Numbered from the stretch's first letter, positions 1 through 8,365 are shown. The stretch is 16,785 nucleotides of DNA from Clostridiales bacterium (GCA_003343885.1 QAKH01000082.1:1-16785), one strand, 5' to 3'. Numbers and translations: made by a program. The notes: generated by a model not told the origin, from the sequence alone.

Positions 1-72
1 GGTAAAACCATTATACCATAAGGAGTTCGAGATCTCAATTTTCATTTAACTTAACAAAACGAAAATAAATAA

Positions 73-79
73 AAGGAGG
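73..79 (+). promoter_or_regulatory. Strong ribosome binding site of the SLH surface protein
   Basis: A perfect AAGGAGG sits 6 nt before the ATG at 86. Together with the signal peptide that starts at that ATG, it fixes the start of the long gene. No convincing promoter can be separated in the 72 nt upstream, which are AT-rich and cut by the window edge. Confidence 0.85.
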
Positions 80-85
80 AGTATT

Positions 86-3000
86 ATGAAAAGAAAAAGC
101 CTTTTGCTGATTTGCGCAGTAATATTGATGAGCATTGCGCTCGGAACCTGTGCTTCGGCAGATTTTACAAGAACGCAAACCTATTCCGAAGGTATGTTTA
201 GTGACGTCTCGTCAAGTGAATGGTATGCAGAGAGTGTTAAAAACGCGTACGAATTCGGTATTATGAAGGGCGACAGCGCAACAACCTTCAACCCTTCCGG
301 CACATTGACAGTTGCCGAAGGCGTAACCATTGCCGCTCGAATTTATGAAACACTCAATAATAAACCGATTCCTCAAGCCGACGGCGAGTGGTACCAGATG
401 TACGTCGATTACGCCGTTGCTAACGGTTTCCTGGAAGAAGGCAGATTTGAGGACTATAACGCTCAGATTCAGCGCTACGAAATAGCTGAGCTTCTTGCTG
501 ATGTCTGCGGCGACCTGCCGGCTGTAAACAGCGTTGAAACTCTTCCCGATGTCGCTTCAGGAACGGATTACGCAGAAAAAGTGCTTAAGCTGTATAACGC
601 GGGCATTCTTACCGGTAATGATAACTACGGAACTTTCGCACCGTATTCCTACCTGCTCAGAAGTGAAATATCCGCAATGGCGGTAAGAATTGCTGACAGC
701 ACACTTCGTGTACAAAAGCAGTTTGATACAATACCGGCAAGAGCTTTTACAGATCCTTATTACATAATAGAAGCTGTTCTGCCAAACGGCAGAAACGGCC
801 TTGCAAACGGCTGGAACTACGATAACAGATTTGACCTCTATAATACGTCCGGCACAGACAAATCAGTTCTTTCTGATACTGCCGACGATAAGTTTTATTC
901 GCTGATACGTGATTTTGATCCGGAATACGAGGGCGTTTTGCGCCTTGAAGCGTTAATAGACGCAACTTCGGGCGAAACAGGCATCTATATAGCATTCGAA
1001 AACGCCGATGAAGATATATTGTTCCAACTCACGCCTAAGGGTGGAAAATGGGCGTTTGTAGGAACAACTGAGGTCGTTACCCCGGTTGAGATTTCCGATA
1101 CTACCGTAGAACGCTTTGCAATTGAAATGGATATCGACCTTGATAATAACACCGCAAGCGTTGTTATAAACAATATACCCTGCGGCACAGTGTCCATACC
1201 TGAGGATGCAGTTCTCAGCCGCCTTGTGCTTGGCACAAATAAGGTAGGCAAGGGTAATTTGTCTATGCTCCATGTCCGTCTGTCCAAAAACTATGCGGTA
1301 AATGACAGATTTCTTGTCGGACGTGAAGAAGTTATCGGACAGACACCTGCAAACTGGGAGATATCCGGCGATTTCGCAATCGATAAGATGGAAAGTATGC
1401 GCGGATACGATTGTTTCAGCGTAAAAGCCGACTCAAAGGCAGGAACTGTTTCAACGGCTGAAAGAAGCTTTATTCCTGTAACCGGAAAGATCAGCTTTGA
1501 AACTATGATACTTCTTCCCGAGAATACCGACGGAGCCTCAGTAGCTCTCACAAGTGCAGGTCAGGAAGTAATTAAGTTTGAGACACGTGACGGTAAGCTG
1601 TACGTCGGAGATATCATGGTCAACGATTATACGGCGAATATCTGGCAGACGCTTCATGTCGACGCAGATACTCTTGCCGGAACAGCTGAAATCAAAGTTA
1701 ACGGAAAAACCAAGGCAACAGTCGATATAACAGCAAAAGTTTTCGACGGAGTAAAAATAACATTTGCTCCCGATAAGGACGCCGTTATGTGGTTTGACGA
1801 CGTAAACGTATATAACCTTATTGACCACGCAGACTATCCGTCATATCCGCAGGTTGCCGAATCAACCGATTATAATATAGGTCTTAACGTGTGCTGGCTC
1901 TGGAGAGACCAACAGTCCGGCGAGGGCTGGGACTCTGTAAGCCCGTTCCCGGAATTTGATTCCTTCCTCGGCTTCTACGACGAAGGTTTGCGTGAAACGG
2001 CAGACTGGGAACTCAAGTGGATGGCTGAGCACGGTATTGACTTTATACATGCGTGCTGGTACTGCCCGTCAGGCGATGTCCAGAATCCTATAAAGGGCAT
2101 GCGCCATTCATACAGCGCGCTTCATGACGGCTACATGAACGCAAAATACAGCGACCTCGTAGATTTCTGTATCATGTGGGAAAATAACGGACAGGACTGC
2201 ACTTCCTTTGAGCAGTTCCGTGAGTATATCTGGAATTACTGGGTAGAGTACTACTTTAAGGATCCTCGTTACGCAAGACTTGATAATAAAGCTGTTCTTA
2301 CCATATGGAACAGAACAAAATTTGAAACCGCTTTTGGAGGAGCCGAAGGAACCAGAGAAGCAGTAAGCTTCATGAACGAAGAGCTCAAGAAGCTTGGTTA
2401 CGACGGAATTATAATCCTTGCTTCAACACAGGGCGCAAATCCGTCTTCAACCTATACCGATATAACCAACCTCGGATACGACGCTACCTACGGTTACCAC
2501 TGGGGCCCCAACGGATACAGCGCAGATTACCAGATTGAATGTAATGAAGCCGATATCGCAAGCTCGGCAGGAATCAGCCACCATATTCCGACCGTCAGCG
2601 TAGGTTTTAACGATGTCGGAAGAAATGAAACACGTGATCCTATAATCACCGGAGAAGATCATCTTCGTGTGTGCGAATATATCAAGGAAACTCTTGATAC
2701 ATTTGATACCGGAACATGGAAGGATAATACCCTGTTTGTATCAACATGGAACGAGTACTCTGAGGGTACTTACGTACTCCCGACCGCTTCTAACGGATTT
2801 GATTACCTTGAAAATATAAGGCTCACCTTTACAAATGATACAAGCGATCACAGCGCACTTGACGTAAAGCCGACTCAGGCTCAGATAGACCGCGTTTCGC
2901 ATATGTATCCTCCGAACCACGCACCTATACGCTGGTTCCAGTTTGAGGAACCAAGTGCCGATGAATCCGGGGAGATTTCTACCGATTCTCTTGTTCCGGT

Positions 3001-5302
3001 CATCACATACGATATGTCAACCGAAGAAGGAACAGGACTTTGGGAAAATCAGTTCGGCATGAGTGATTATTCCGAAGAAAATGGAGTTATAAAAGGAACG
3101 GGAACCGGCGAGGATTACGCTATAAGACTTGATCCTGAGGCATGGTTTGAGGCCGATACGGCACCAGTACTGCATATTCGTATAAAAAATGACGCAATGG
3201 CGAATATAGAAGTGTTCTACACCACTGACAGCAGTCCTTCATGGGACAGCAAGAAGAGTAAGACAGTTGCAATAACATCTACCGGTGAATTTGTGGATTA
3301 TTATATAAATATGACGACTACGGGAACTTGGACGGGCAAAATTACCGGACTCAGAATAGACCCGCAGTCGGCAGCAGGAACATTTGAAATTTCTCTTATT
3401 GAGCTTATGAATTTCCCGCCTGAGGGCGAGGATGCCATTCCGTCCGTAGTTGTCAACGGTGCGCTTCTCGACTTCACTTTCTATCCTGAGATACTTGAAG
3501 ACGGTGAGTTTGAAGTTGTCGGAGAGGCAAGACAAAAAGGATTTTATTCCGCAATGCGAGTTTACCACGAGTGGGATAGATTTACCGGCGACGGTGTTCT
3601 CACACTCAAGACGCGCGATGAAAAAACACTTGTATTTACAGTTGGCAGCGATAAGGTGCTCGTAGACGGAGAAGAGCAGGAGCTCGGATTTACTTTCCGC
3701 CTGCGTGACGGATTGCCGGTATTCCACCTAAAGAAACTTTGCGATTTGCTCGGATATAAGTATACCGTTGAAGGAAAGACAATCAGCGTCCAGGCGGCGA
3801 CAGACGAAGAATACGAGATACTCAAAAACAGAGTTCCGGATCAGTGGGAGTTTGAAGTTGGCGGAGAGACCGAGGGCTGGAAAGTCCAGAACTGTTCAAT
3901 TTCTGTTATGAACGGCAGACTAAGAATTTCTCCTACAAATACTGACCCGGCAGTTTCAAATTCGGTATTCTTTGATGCAGACGACTATACACATGTTGCC
4001 ATAGGAGTTGTGTATGATAAAGAAGCACTGGCAAATCAAAGACCGCAGCTGTTCTTCACGACAAAGTCAAGCACGAGTTATACAGCCGATAAGTGTATAA
4101 ACGGCGAATATAACGGCGAGGGTCTTGAGGATGGCGATATACTTGAAGTTATATTTGATTTAGGTTCGAATTCCCTGTTCTCAGGAACAATAACCGGTCT
4201 GCGCTTCGACCCGTTGGGAAGCACTTCTACGGTTGAGGTCGAATACATTCGTTGTGAAAACGATCCTTCGAAACTCGGTAAAGCTACCGGCGAAATTATA
4301 GAGGTCGACGACGAAAATCAGTGGTATTTTGATACAGACGGAGACGCTGAAGGTTGGAGAACACAGAATGCAACCGTAGCTCAGATTTCCGGCGGATACC
4401 TCAAGAGTACCGGACAGAACGGAGACCCGGCTATAGTAAGAGATGTGTCCTTCTCAGCGAATGACTATCAGGTTGCCGTTGTCGGAGTAAGATACACTGA
4501 GGCGCTGAAAGATGCTTCCGCAGATTTCTTCTTCATAACAAAATCCAGCCCCACTTGGGCGTCAGATAAAGGAATAGGGGCAAAATATCAAATTCCGGAG
4601 CTTGTGAGCGTTGGTGAAACTGTTGAACTTACGTTCTACCTTACAAACAATGCTAACTGGAAAGGTGATATAACAGCAATCCGTATCGATCCGTTCAGTA
4701 AGAACGAAGAATTTGAGATTGACTATGTCCGCCTGTTTAAGTTGGAGGGTTATGAGCCTGAGGAAGAAGATAATTCCGAATCAGAGGAACCGGCGCAAGC
4801 TACAAAACCCACAACCGTTACAATAACCGACGTGAATAATTTGCCGGAGGGCGTCAAAGTTTATTCAGAGTCTTCGTCTGAAGTTATAGTTACTAAGGAT
4901 CCTGAAGATGAGAGCAAGAATGTCTTTCAGGTTAATTGTATAAAAGACGGAGAGGAGTATAGTTACCTCAATGTCGGAATGCAGTTTGAGGCAGGAAAAA
5001 CTTATAAGATTTCCTATAAAATTTATCCGCTTACCGACAAAAAGGGAAATGACTACGAAAAGACTATAATCGGCGGTAATTTACGTTTTGCTACTGCCTC
5101 GACGCCGACTATAAAAGATCATACTTTTGCGATTGAATCAAATCGCAGTACGGGAGACGGATGGATTTCTGTTGAGGCTGAATATACCGTTCCGCAGGAT
5201 TATACACCAACTGACAATGATTGCTTCCAGATTTGGGGCAAACCCGTAAATCAGATCGGTATTAGCTATCTTGCAAGCGATATAAGCATTCAGCTTAAAT
5301 AA
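86..5302 (+). CDS. SLH-anchored secreted multidomain protein with GH99/WbsX-like domain
   Basis: This 1738-residue protein is probably exported and held on the cell wall, where it would bind and perhaps cleave a glycan. Residues 1-25 are a signal peptide (MKRK, hydrophobic core, Ala-Ser-Ala before Asp26). Three SLH domains follow at about 36-90, 101-143 and 152-205. Two probable beta-sandwich domains lie at about 220-405 and 420-580. Residues 596-916 resemble the GH99/WbsX-like TIM barrel: a FCIMWENN strand (694-701) and STWNEYSEG (886-894), where E890 and E893 have the spacing of the GH99 catalytic glutamates. Three related modules follow at about 973-1110, 1252-1391 and 1412-1553, with a copper-amine-oxidase-N-like domain (about 1118-1236) between the first two. 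An acidic linker (1557-1570) and a CBM4/9-like module (about 1585-1738) end it. The domain calls come from motif memory; substrate and activity are inferred. It stands alone on the plus strand. Confidence 0.85.
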   Translation: MKRKSLLLICAVILMSIALGTCASADFTRTQTYSEGMFSDVSSSEWYAESVKNAYEFGIMKGDSATTFNPSGTLTVAEGVTIAARIYETLNNKPIPQADGEWYQMYVDYAVANGFLEEGRFEDYNAQIQRYEIAELLADVCGDLPAVNSVETLPDVASGTDYAEKVLKLYNAGILTGNDNYGTFAPYSYLLRSEISAMAVRIADSTLRVQKQFDTIPARAFTDPYYIIEAVLPNGRNGLANGWNYDNRFDLYNTSGTDKSVLSDTADDKFYSLIRDFDPEYEGVLRLEALIDATSGETGIYIAFENADEDILFQLTPKGGKWAFVGTTEVVTPVEISDTTVERFAIEMDIDLDNNTASVVINNIPCGTVSIPEDAVLSRLVLGTNKVGKGNLSMLHVRLSKNYAVNDRFLVGREEVIGQTPANWEISGDFAIDKMESMRGYDCFSVKADSKAGTVSTAERSFIPVTGKISFETMILLPENTDGASVALTSAGQEVIKFETRDGKLYVGDIMVNDYTANIWQTLHVDADTLAGTAEIKVNGKTKATVDITAKVFDGVKITFAPDKDAVMWFDDVNVYNLIDHADYPSYPQVAESTDYNIGLNVCWLWRDQQSGEGWDSVSPFPEFDSFLGFYDEGLRETADWELKWMAEHGIDFIHACWYCPSGDVQNPIKGMRHSYSALHDGYMNAKYSDLVDFCIMWENNGQDCTSFEQFREYIWNYWVEYYFKDPRYARLDNKAVLTIWNRTKFETAFGGAEGTREAVSFMNEELKKLGYDGIIILASTQGANPSSTYTDITNLGYDATYGYHWGPNGYSADYQIECNEADIASSAGISHHIPTVSVGFNDVGRNETRDPIITGEDHLRVCEYIKETLDTFDTGTWKDNTLFVSTWNEYSEGTYVLPTASNGFDYLENIRLTFTNDTSDHSALDVKPTQAQIDRVSHMYPPNHAPIRWFQFEEPSADESGEISTDSLVPVITYDMSTEEGTGLWENQFGMSDYSEENGVIKGTGTGEDYAIRLDPEAWFEADTAPVLHIRIKNDAMANIEVFYTTDSSPSWDSKKSKTVAITSTGEFVDYYINMTTTGTWTGKITGLRIDPQSAAGTFEISLIELMNFPPEGEDAIPSVVVNGALLDFTFYPEILEDGEFEVVGEARQKGFYSAMRVYHEWDRFTGDGVLTLKTRDEKTLVFTVGSDKVLVDGEEQELGFTFRLRDGLPVFHLKKLCDLLGYKYTVEGKTISVQAATDEEYEILKNRVPDQWEFEVGGETEGWKVQNCSISVMNGRLRISPTNTDPAVSNSVFFDADDYTHVAIGVVYDKEALANQRPQLFFTTKSSTSYTADKCINGEYNGEGLEDGDILEVIFDLGSNSLFSGTITGLRFDPLGSTSTVEVEYIRCENDPSKLGKATGEIIEVDDENQWYFDTDGDAEGWRTQNATVAQISGGYLKSTGQNGDPAIVRDVSFSANDYQVAVVGVRYTEALKDASADFFFITKSSPTWASDKGIGAKYQIPELVSVGETVELTFYLTNNANWKGDITAIRIDPFSKNEEFEIDYVRLFKLEGYEPEEEDNSESEEPAQATKPTTVTITDVNNLPEGVKVYSESSSEVIVTKDPEDESKNVFQVNCIKDGEEYSYLNVGMQFEAGKTYKISYKIYPLTDKKGNDYEKTIIGGNLRFATASTPTIKDHTFAIESNRSTGDGWISVEAEYTVPQDYTPTDNDCFQIWGKPVNQIGISYLASDISIQLK

Positions 5303-5310
5303 ATAATTAT

Positions 5311-5331
5311 ACTGTTTTTACAAAAAACGGT
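5311..5331 (+). other. Short hairpin after the SLH protein gene
   Basis: ACTGTTTTT (5311-5319) and AAAAACGGT (5323-5331) form a 9-bp stem with one G-U pair and a 3-nt loop, starting 9 nt after the stop codon. It has no T-run behind it, so it may protect the 3' end of the mRNA rather than terminate transcription. Confidence 0.4.
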
Positions 5332-5364
5332 GGTAATTGCTAAATTATCATAGGTTAAAGGAAG

Positions 5365-5400
5365 AAGAGGACGGCTTTTGTTTATCAGAACCGTCCTCTT
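5365..5400 (+). terminator. Putative terminator hairpin of the SLH protein gene
   Basis: AAGAGGACGG (5365-5374) and CCGTCCTCTT (5391-5400) form a perfect 10-bp GC-rich stem with a 16-nt loop, 63 nt after the stop codon. The bases after it (GCGGTATTTTC) hold only a short T-run, so this is not a textbook intrinsic terminator. It is the strongest stem between this gene and the next open frame. Confidence 0.5.
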
Positions 5401-5436
5401 GCGGTATTTTCAAATATGCGGAGAGAGGTGCTTGAT

Positions 5437-5762
5437 ATGAGAGCAAATTACGGCACAGGCATTTTAAGCTCTGTATTCGGTGCACAGGTGTTTGAAATGC
5501 CAAGACATACAAACACGCTTCCCACTACAAAGCCGCTCGGCACGGAAAAAGCGGCAGAGGGGATCATTATATTCCGGCTCTGTCAAACGCCAAGGGGCTT
5601 ACGGGAATAAATATGTCGCAGCCGCATTTGAACGATATGGAAACCATATACCGAAATACCGTAGATAAGGGTATCAAAATCCTTGCCTTTGACAGGGAGT
5701 TCGCCGAACGTGACCTTTCAAACAGGGAATACGGCTTTCACGGCAATCTCCACTGCTCATAA
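5437..5762 (+). pseudogene. Small gene broken by a one-base frameshift, function unknown
   Basis: An ATG at 5437 with an AGAGAGGTG ribosome binding site opens a frame (MRANYGTGILSSVFGAQVFE...) that reads sensibly to about 5562. From there the sensible reading moves to the frame ending in TAA at 5760-5762 (...DHYIPALSNAKGLTGINMSQ..., then ...KGIKILAFDREFAERDLSN...). One extra G in the GGGG run at 5559-5562 would join both parts into about 108 codons. The join point and the protein-like composition of both halves are visible in the sequence; that they form one gene is inferred. I do not recognise the family. A sequencing error, or a -1 slip on the G run, could also explain it. The second half alone could start at ATG 5613, but no good ribosome binding site precedes it. 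Confidence 0.45.
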
Positions 5763-5833
5763 TAGAATAGGAAATAGGAGTTTGCCGCAAAACAGAAAAG
5801 GTACACAATTAAATCGTACATATCAAATTGAAT

Positions 5834-5883
5834 AAAAAAAATAAATCCCGGTACGTGAGAGGAAAACTCCTGTATCGGGATTT
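5834..5883 (-). terminator. Intrinsic terminator of the V-ATPase operon
   Basis: On the minus strand an AAATCCCG...CGGGATTT stem (arms 5843-5854 and 5872-5883) is extended past one mismatch by TAC/GTA. It is followed at once by A and eight T (5841 down to 5834), the classic intrinsic terminator layout. The loop can form a further AGGA/TCCT stem. It lies about 200 nt past the atpD stop codon and is the first strong stem with a T-run there. In plus-strand RNA the mismatch becomes a G-U pair, but the T-run is missing. Confidence 0.75.
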
Positions 5884-5913
5884 GTTTGTAATGGGGTGAT
5901 ATGCGTTTAAAGC

Positions 5914-6022
5914 TTCCGCAAAGCGGAGTGATTAGATGGATTATTCTACAGGGCGGAGTGATTATTTCGCCAAGCGGAGTGATTATTCCGCAAAACAGAC
6001 GTATTGTTCCGCAGAGTGGACA
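5914..6022 (+). repeat. Array of GCGGAGTGATTA repeats with a ~21-nt period
   Basis: GCGGAGTGATTA occurs exactly at 5923-5934, 5953-5964 and 5974-5985. Looser copies follow around 5988-6022 (TTCCGCAAAACAG, TTCCGCAGAGTGG). The spacings of 30 and 21 nt keep one frame, so an ORF at 5901-6095 reads as seven-residue repeats such as LPQSGVI, ILQGGVI and ISPSGVI. That ORF has a GGGGTGAT just before its ATG but overlaps the end of atpD, and I do not call it a gene. Some units contain CCGC-AAA-GCGG mini-hairpins. A 12-nt string CCGCAAAACAGA recurs at 5785-5796 and 5988-5999. Confidence 0.6.
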
Positions 6023-6052
6023 GTTTGTTTTAAAATATACCGGTATACAAAC
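6023..6052 (-). other. Nested inverted repeat downstream of atpD
   Basis: A perfect 12-bp palindrome TATACCGGTATA (6036-6047) lies inside GTTTG (6023-6027) / CAAAC (6048-6052). It is 29 nt past the atpD stop. A further small inverted repeat, GTTTAG-AG-CTAAAC (6073-6086), covers that stop codon. They could be mRNA 3'-end structures or a protein-binding site; no T-run follows. Confidence 0.3.
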
Positions 6053-6080
6053 TTGTAATATACTTCAGTTCGGTTTAGAG

Positions 6081-6737
6081 CTAAACTTGTTCTGATTGCC
6101 GCGCCTGTTTTATCATCATGTCCTTGACTTTCATAAGGCGGGTAAGGTTTCCGCGCTCGTTTTCACTGAGCTTCATGGTTATAACTTTAATTGTGTTTTC
6201 AAGCTGAGGAATCATGGTGTATTCAAGCGCGTTTACACGGCGTCTTGTCTTTTCGATTTCTTCGGCAAGCATCTGAGAGCGCTTTTCCGCTTCGGCAAGG
6301 CGCAAAAGGTCGGGCACAGCCTTGTCAAGCTCGGCGGCAGCGTCGTCAAGCTCGGCGGCAGTGAATGCAAATCCATAGCTTAACAGACCGTCAGCTTCCT
6401 TTTTCATGCGAAAATCGTATTCGGGAACATTAACGCTCATGATATTTTTTGTGCTCACGGAAAGTTCGGCTTCGTTTTTGGGATATACGAGAGCTTCCTC
6501 GAGAACCTCAGATGAAGTCAAAGCCGCCGCAACCGTAAAACTTGCGTGAATATCGGCGATACGCTTTTCGGTTTTTATGCGCAGCTCCTTGTTCTCTTTG
6601 ACGGATTCAAGAAAGGTTTTCATGAGCTCGTCGCATTTGTCCTTTAACAGCTTGTGTCCCCGGCGCGCCGTCGCAAGGCGCTTTTTAAGCCTGCCAAGCT
6701 CCATTCTTGTAGGGTTTACGTTTAATACGTCGGCCAT
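6081..6737 (-). CDS. atpD: V/A-type ATPase subunit D (central shaft)
   Basis: This subunit (218 residues, usual family length; ntpD in E. hirae) is the rotating coiled-coil shaft that passes through the A3B3 hexamer and couples ATP turnover to the K ring. The N-terminus carries the family signature NVNPTRMELGRLKKRL (residues 6-21), followed by a long helix. A second long helix, ending in TRLMKVKDMMIKQARQ, forms the C-terminal half of the coiled coil. The start at 6737 is supported by AGGTGA 8 nt upstream and by conservation of the first residues. It is the last gene of the operon, 227 nt after atpB, a much larger gap than elsewhere in this operon, so its mRNA level or stability may be set separately. 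Confidence 0.97.
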   Translation of the reverse strand: MADVLNVNPTRMELGRLKKRLATARRGHKLLKDKCDELMKTFLESVKENKELRIKTEKRIADIHASFTVAAALTSSEVLEEALVYPKNEAELSVSTKNIMSVNVPEYDFRMKKEADGLLSYGFAFTAAELDDAAAELDKAVPDLLRLAEAEKRSQMLAEEIEKTRRRVNALEYTMIPQLENTIKVITMKLSENERGNLTRLMKVKDMMIKQARQSEQV

Positions 6738-6784
6738 TTTCCGGTCACCTGCTTTTCGTTGATTTTTTAAGTTTTTTTGTCATG

Positions 6785-6814
6785 GTGACAGCGGTGTGTC
6801 AGCTTCGCCGTCAC
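6785..6814 (-). other. Hairpin in the atpB-atpD spacer
   Basis: In minus-strand RNA GUGACGGCG pairs with CGCUGUCAC through nine base pairs, one of them G-U; in plus-strand RNA that pair would be A-C. The hairpin therefore fits the operon mRNA better than the opposite strand. It lies about 50 nt upstream of the atpD start and has no T-run behind it, so it is more likely an mRNA processing or stability element than a terminator. Confidence 0.5.
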
Positions 6815-6901
6815 GGAAAGTTTAGATAAATGACTTAGCCGATTATAATATAGGGTTTTCGGCAAAAATTGAGAAGCCGTAAAGCCTTATAAATTCAGCA
6901 G

Positions 6902-6980
6902 TTTTAGGCATTTTAGCGGTTTTGGCGGCTTAGGAATTTTTGACGGCTTAGTTGTTTTTATGGTTTAGGAGTTTTGGGCG
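6902..6980 (-). repeat. Degenerate ~18-bp tandem repeats after atpB
   Basis: Read on the plus strand, units such as TTTTGGCGGCTTAGGAA, TTTTTGACGGCTTAGTTG, TTTTTATGGTTTAGGAG and TTTTGGGCG follow one another with a period of about 17-18 bp. The array starts inside the last codons of atpB, includes its stop (6965-6967), and runs into the spacer. The atpB C-terminus (NAQNS) is coded by the first unit. The array suggests repeat expansion over the gene end. Confidence 0.5.
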
Positions 6981-8365
6981 TTCTCTGAGTCTTTCGGATA
7001 ATACTTTTCAAGAATTTCCGGCTTGACACGTTTCAGCTCGCTTTTCGGCAGAATAGTGAGAAGCTTCCAGCCCAAATTTAACGTTTCTTCTATCGAGCGG
7101 TTTTCTTCAAAGCCCTGATGAATGTACTGCCGCTCAAATTCTTCAGAAAACTTTGCGTAAAGTCTGTCCATAGGAGTAAGCGCCGCCTCTCCGAGTACCA
7201 CCATAAGCTCGAGCGCCTCTTTGCCTCTTGCGTAGCACGCAATGAGCTGGTTCATTAAGTTTGCGTGGTCCTCACGGGTTTTGCCTGCGCCTATTCCCTT
7301 GTCCTTAAGTCTTGAAAGCGACGGCAGAACGTCTACCGGCGGCAAATATCCCTTTCGGTATATCTCACGGGAAAGAATTATCTGTCCCTCGGTTATATAG
7401 CCGGTAAGGTCGGGAATCGGGTGGGTTTTGTCGTCCTCGGGCATGGTTAGGATAGGAATCATGGTTATGCTTCCGTCGCATCCCAGTTTGCGCCCTGCAC
7501 GCTCGTACATGGTAGCAAGGTCGGTGTACAGATAACCCGGATAACCTCTGCGCCCGGGAACTTCTTTTCTTGCGGCGGACACTTCTCTTAACGCCTCGGC
7601 GTAGTTTGTGATGTCGGTCAGTATTACAAGAACATGCATGTTCTTTTCAAACGCCAGATACTCTGCGGCAGTCAGCGCCATACGGGGCGTCGATATTCTT
7701 TCAATCGCCGGGTCAGAGGCAAGGTTTATAAACAGAACGGTTCTGTCAATAGCCCCTGTGCGCTTGAAGTCGGAAATAAAGAAGTCAGCTTCCTCGAAAG
7801 TAATTCCGATAGCCGCAAAAACGACGGCAAAGCGTGAATCTGTTCCGAGAACCTTTGCCTGACGGGCAATCTGCGCCGCAAGGTTTGCGTGCGGAAGTCC
7901 GGACGCCGAGAAAATAGGCAGCTTTTGTCCTCTTACAAGCGTGTTAAGTCCGTCAATGGTGGAAACGCCCGTCTGAATAAATTCCGACGGATAGTTTCTT
8001 GCGGCAGGGTTTATGGGAGTGCCGTTTATGTCAAGATTTTTGTCCGGAATTATGCGGGGACCTGAGTCAATTGGCTGTCCCATACCGTCGAAAACACGTC
8101 CGAGAATGTCCTCAGATACGGCAAGCTCTGTGCCGTGTCCGAGAAAGCGTACCTTGCTGTGAGCAAGGTTTATTCCTGCCGCGCTGTCAAAAAGCTGAAC
8201 AAGCGCGTTGTCGCCGTTTACTTCAAGTACCTTGCAGCGGCGCACCGAGCCGTCGGGCAGTTCAATTTCGCCGAGTTCGTCGTATTTGACTCCCTCTACC
8301 TGCTTAATAAGCATAAGCGGACCGGCTACTTCGCTGATAGTTTTATATTCTTTTACCGGTATCAT
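6965..8365 (-). CDS. atpB: V/A-type ATPase subunit B (non-catalytic)
   Basis: Subunit B (466 residues, normal length; ntpB) alternates with subunit A in the cytoplasmic hexamer. It lacks a true P-loop: the corresponding stretch reads SASGLPHANLAAQIARQ (153-169), the usual form in this family. Other conserved blocks are ...RRGYPGYLYTDLATMYERAG (271-291) and LPSLSRL (348-353 region), where R352 matches the arginine that reaches into the catalytic site of A. The start at ATG 8365 is chosen over the ATG 24 nt upstream because AAAGGAGG precedes it by 7 nt and MIPVKEYKTI is the family N-terminus. It begins 2 nt after the atpA stop, so translation is probably coupled. Confidence 0.98.
   Translation of the reverse strand: MIPVKEYKTISEVAGPLMLIKQVEGVKYDELGEIELPDGSVRRCKVLEVNGDNALVQLFDSAAGINLAHSKVRFLGHGTELAVSEDILGRVFDGMGQPIDSGPRIIPDKNLDINGTPINPAARNYPSEFIQTGVSTIDGLNTLVRGQKLPIFSASGLPHANLAAQIARQAKVLGTDSRFAVVFAAIGITFEEADFFISDFKRTGAIDRTVLFINLASDPAIERISTPRMALTAAEYLAFEKNMHVLVILTDITNYAEALREVSAARKEVPGRRGYPGYLYTDLATMYERAGRKLGCDGSITMIPILTMPEDDKTHPIPDLTGYITEGQIILSREIYRKGYLPPVDVLPSLSRLKDKGIGAGKTREDHANLMNQLIACYARGKEALELMVVLGEAALTPMDRLYAKFSEEFERQYIHQGFEENRSIEETLNLGWKLLTILPKSELKRVKPEILEKYYPKDSENAQNS

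Noticed and set aside
86..160. Lipobox in the SLH protein signal peptide (LGTC)
   Set aside because: Thr before Cys does not fit the lipobox, and an Ala-Ser-Ala signal peptidase I site follows directly.
3239..3825. Antisense ORFs inside the SLH protein gene (up to 162 codons)
   Set aside because: They shadow a gene with clear domain content and show Cys/Ser/Arg-biased composition typical of antisense frames.
5914..6022. CRISPR array
   Set aside because: Repeats are only 12 nt, the spacers are under 20 nt and similar to each other, and no cas gene is present.
5901..6095. Possible 64-residue gene made of heptapeptide repeats
   Set aside because: Although a GGGGTGAT precedes the ATG, the peptide is repeat-derived, follows a terminator of the opposite strand and runs into the end of atpD. 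Better read as a DNA repeat.
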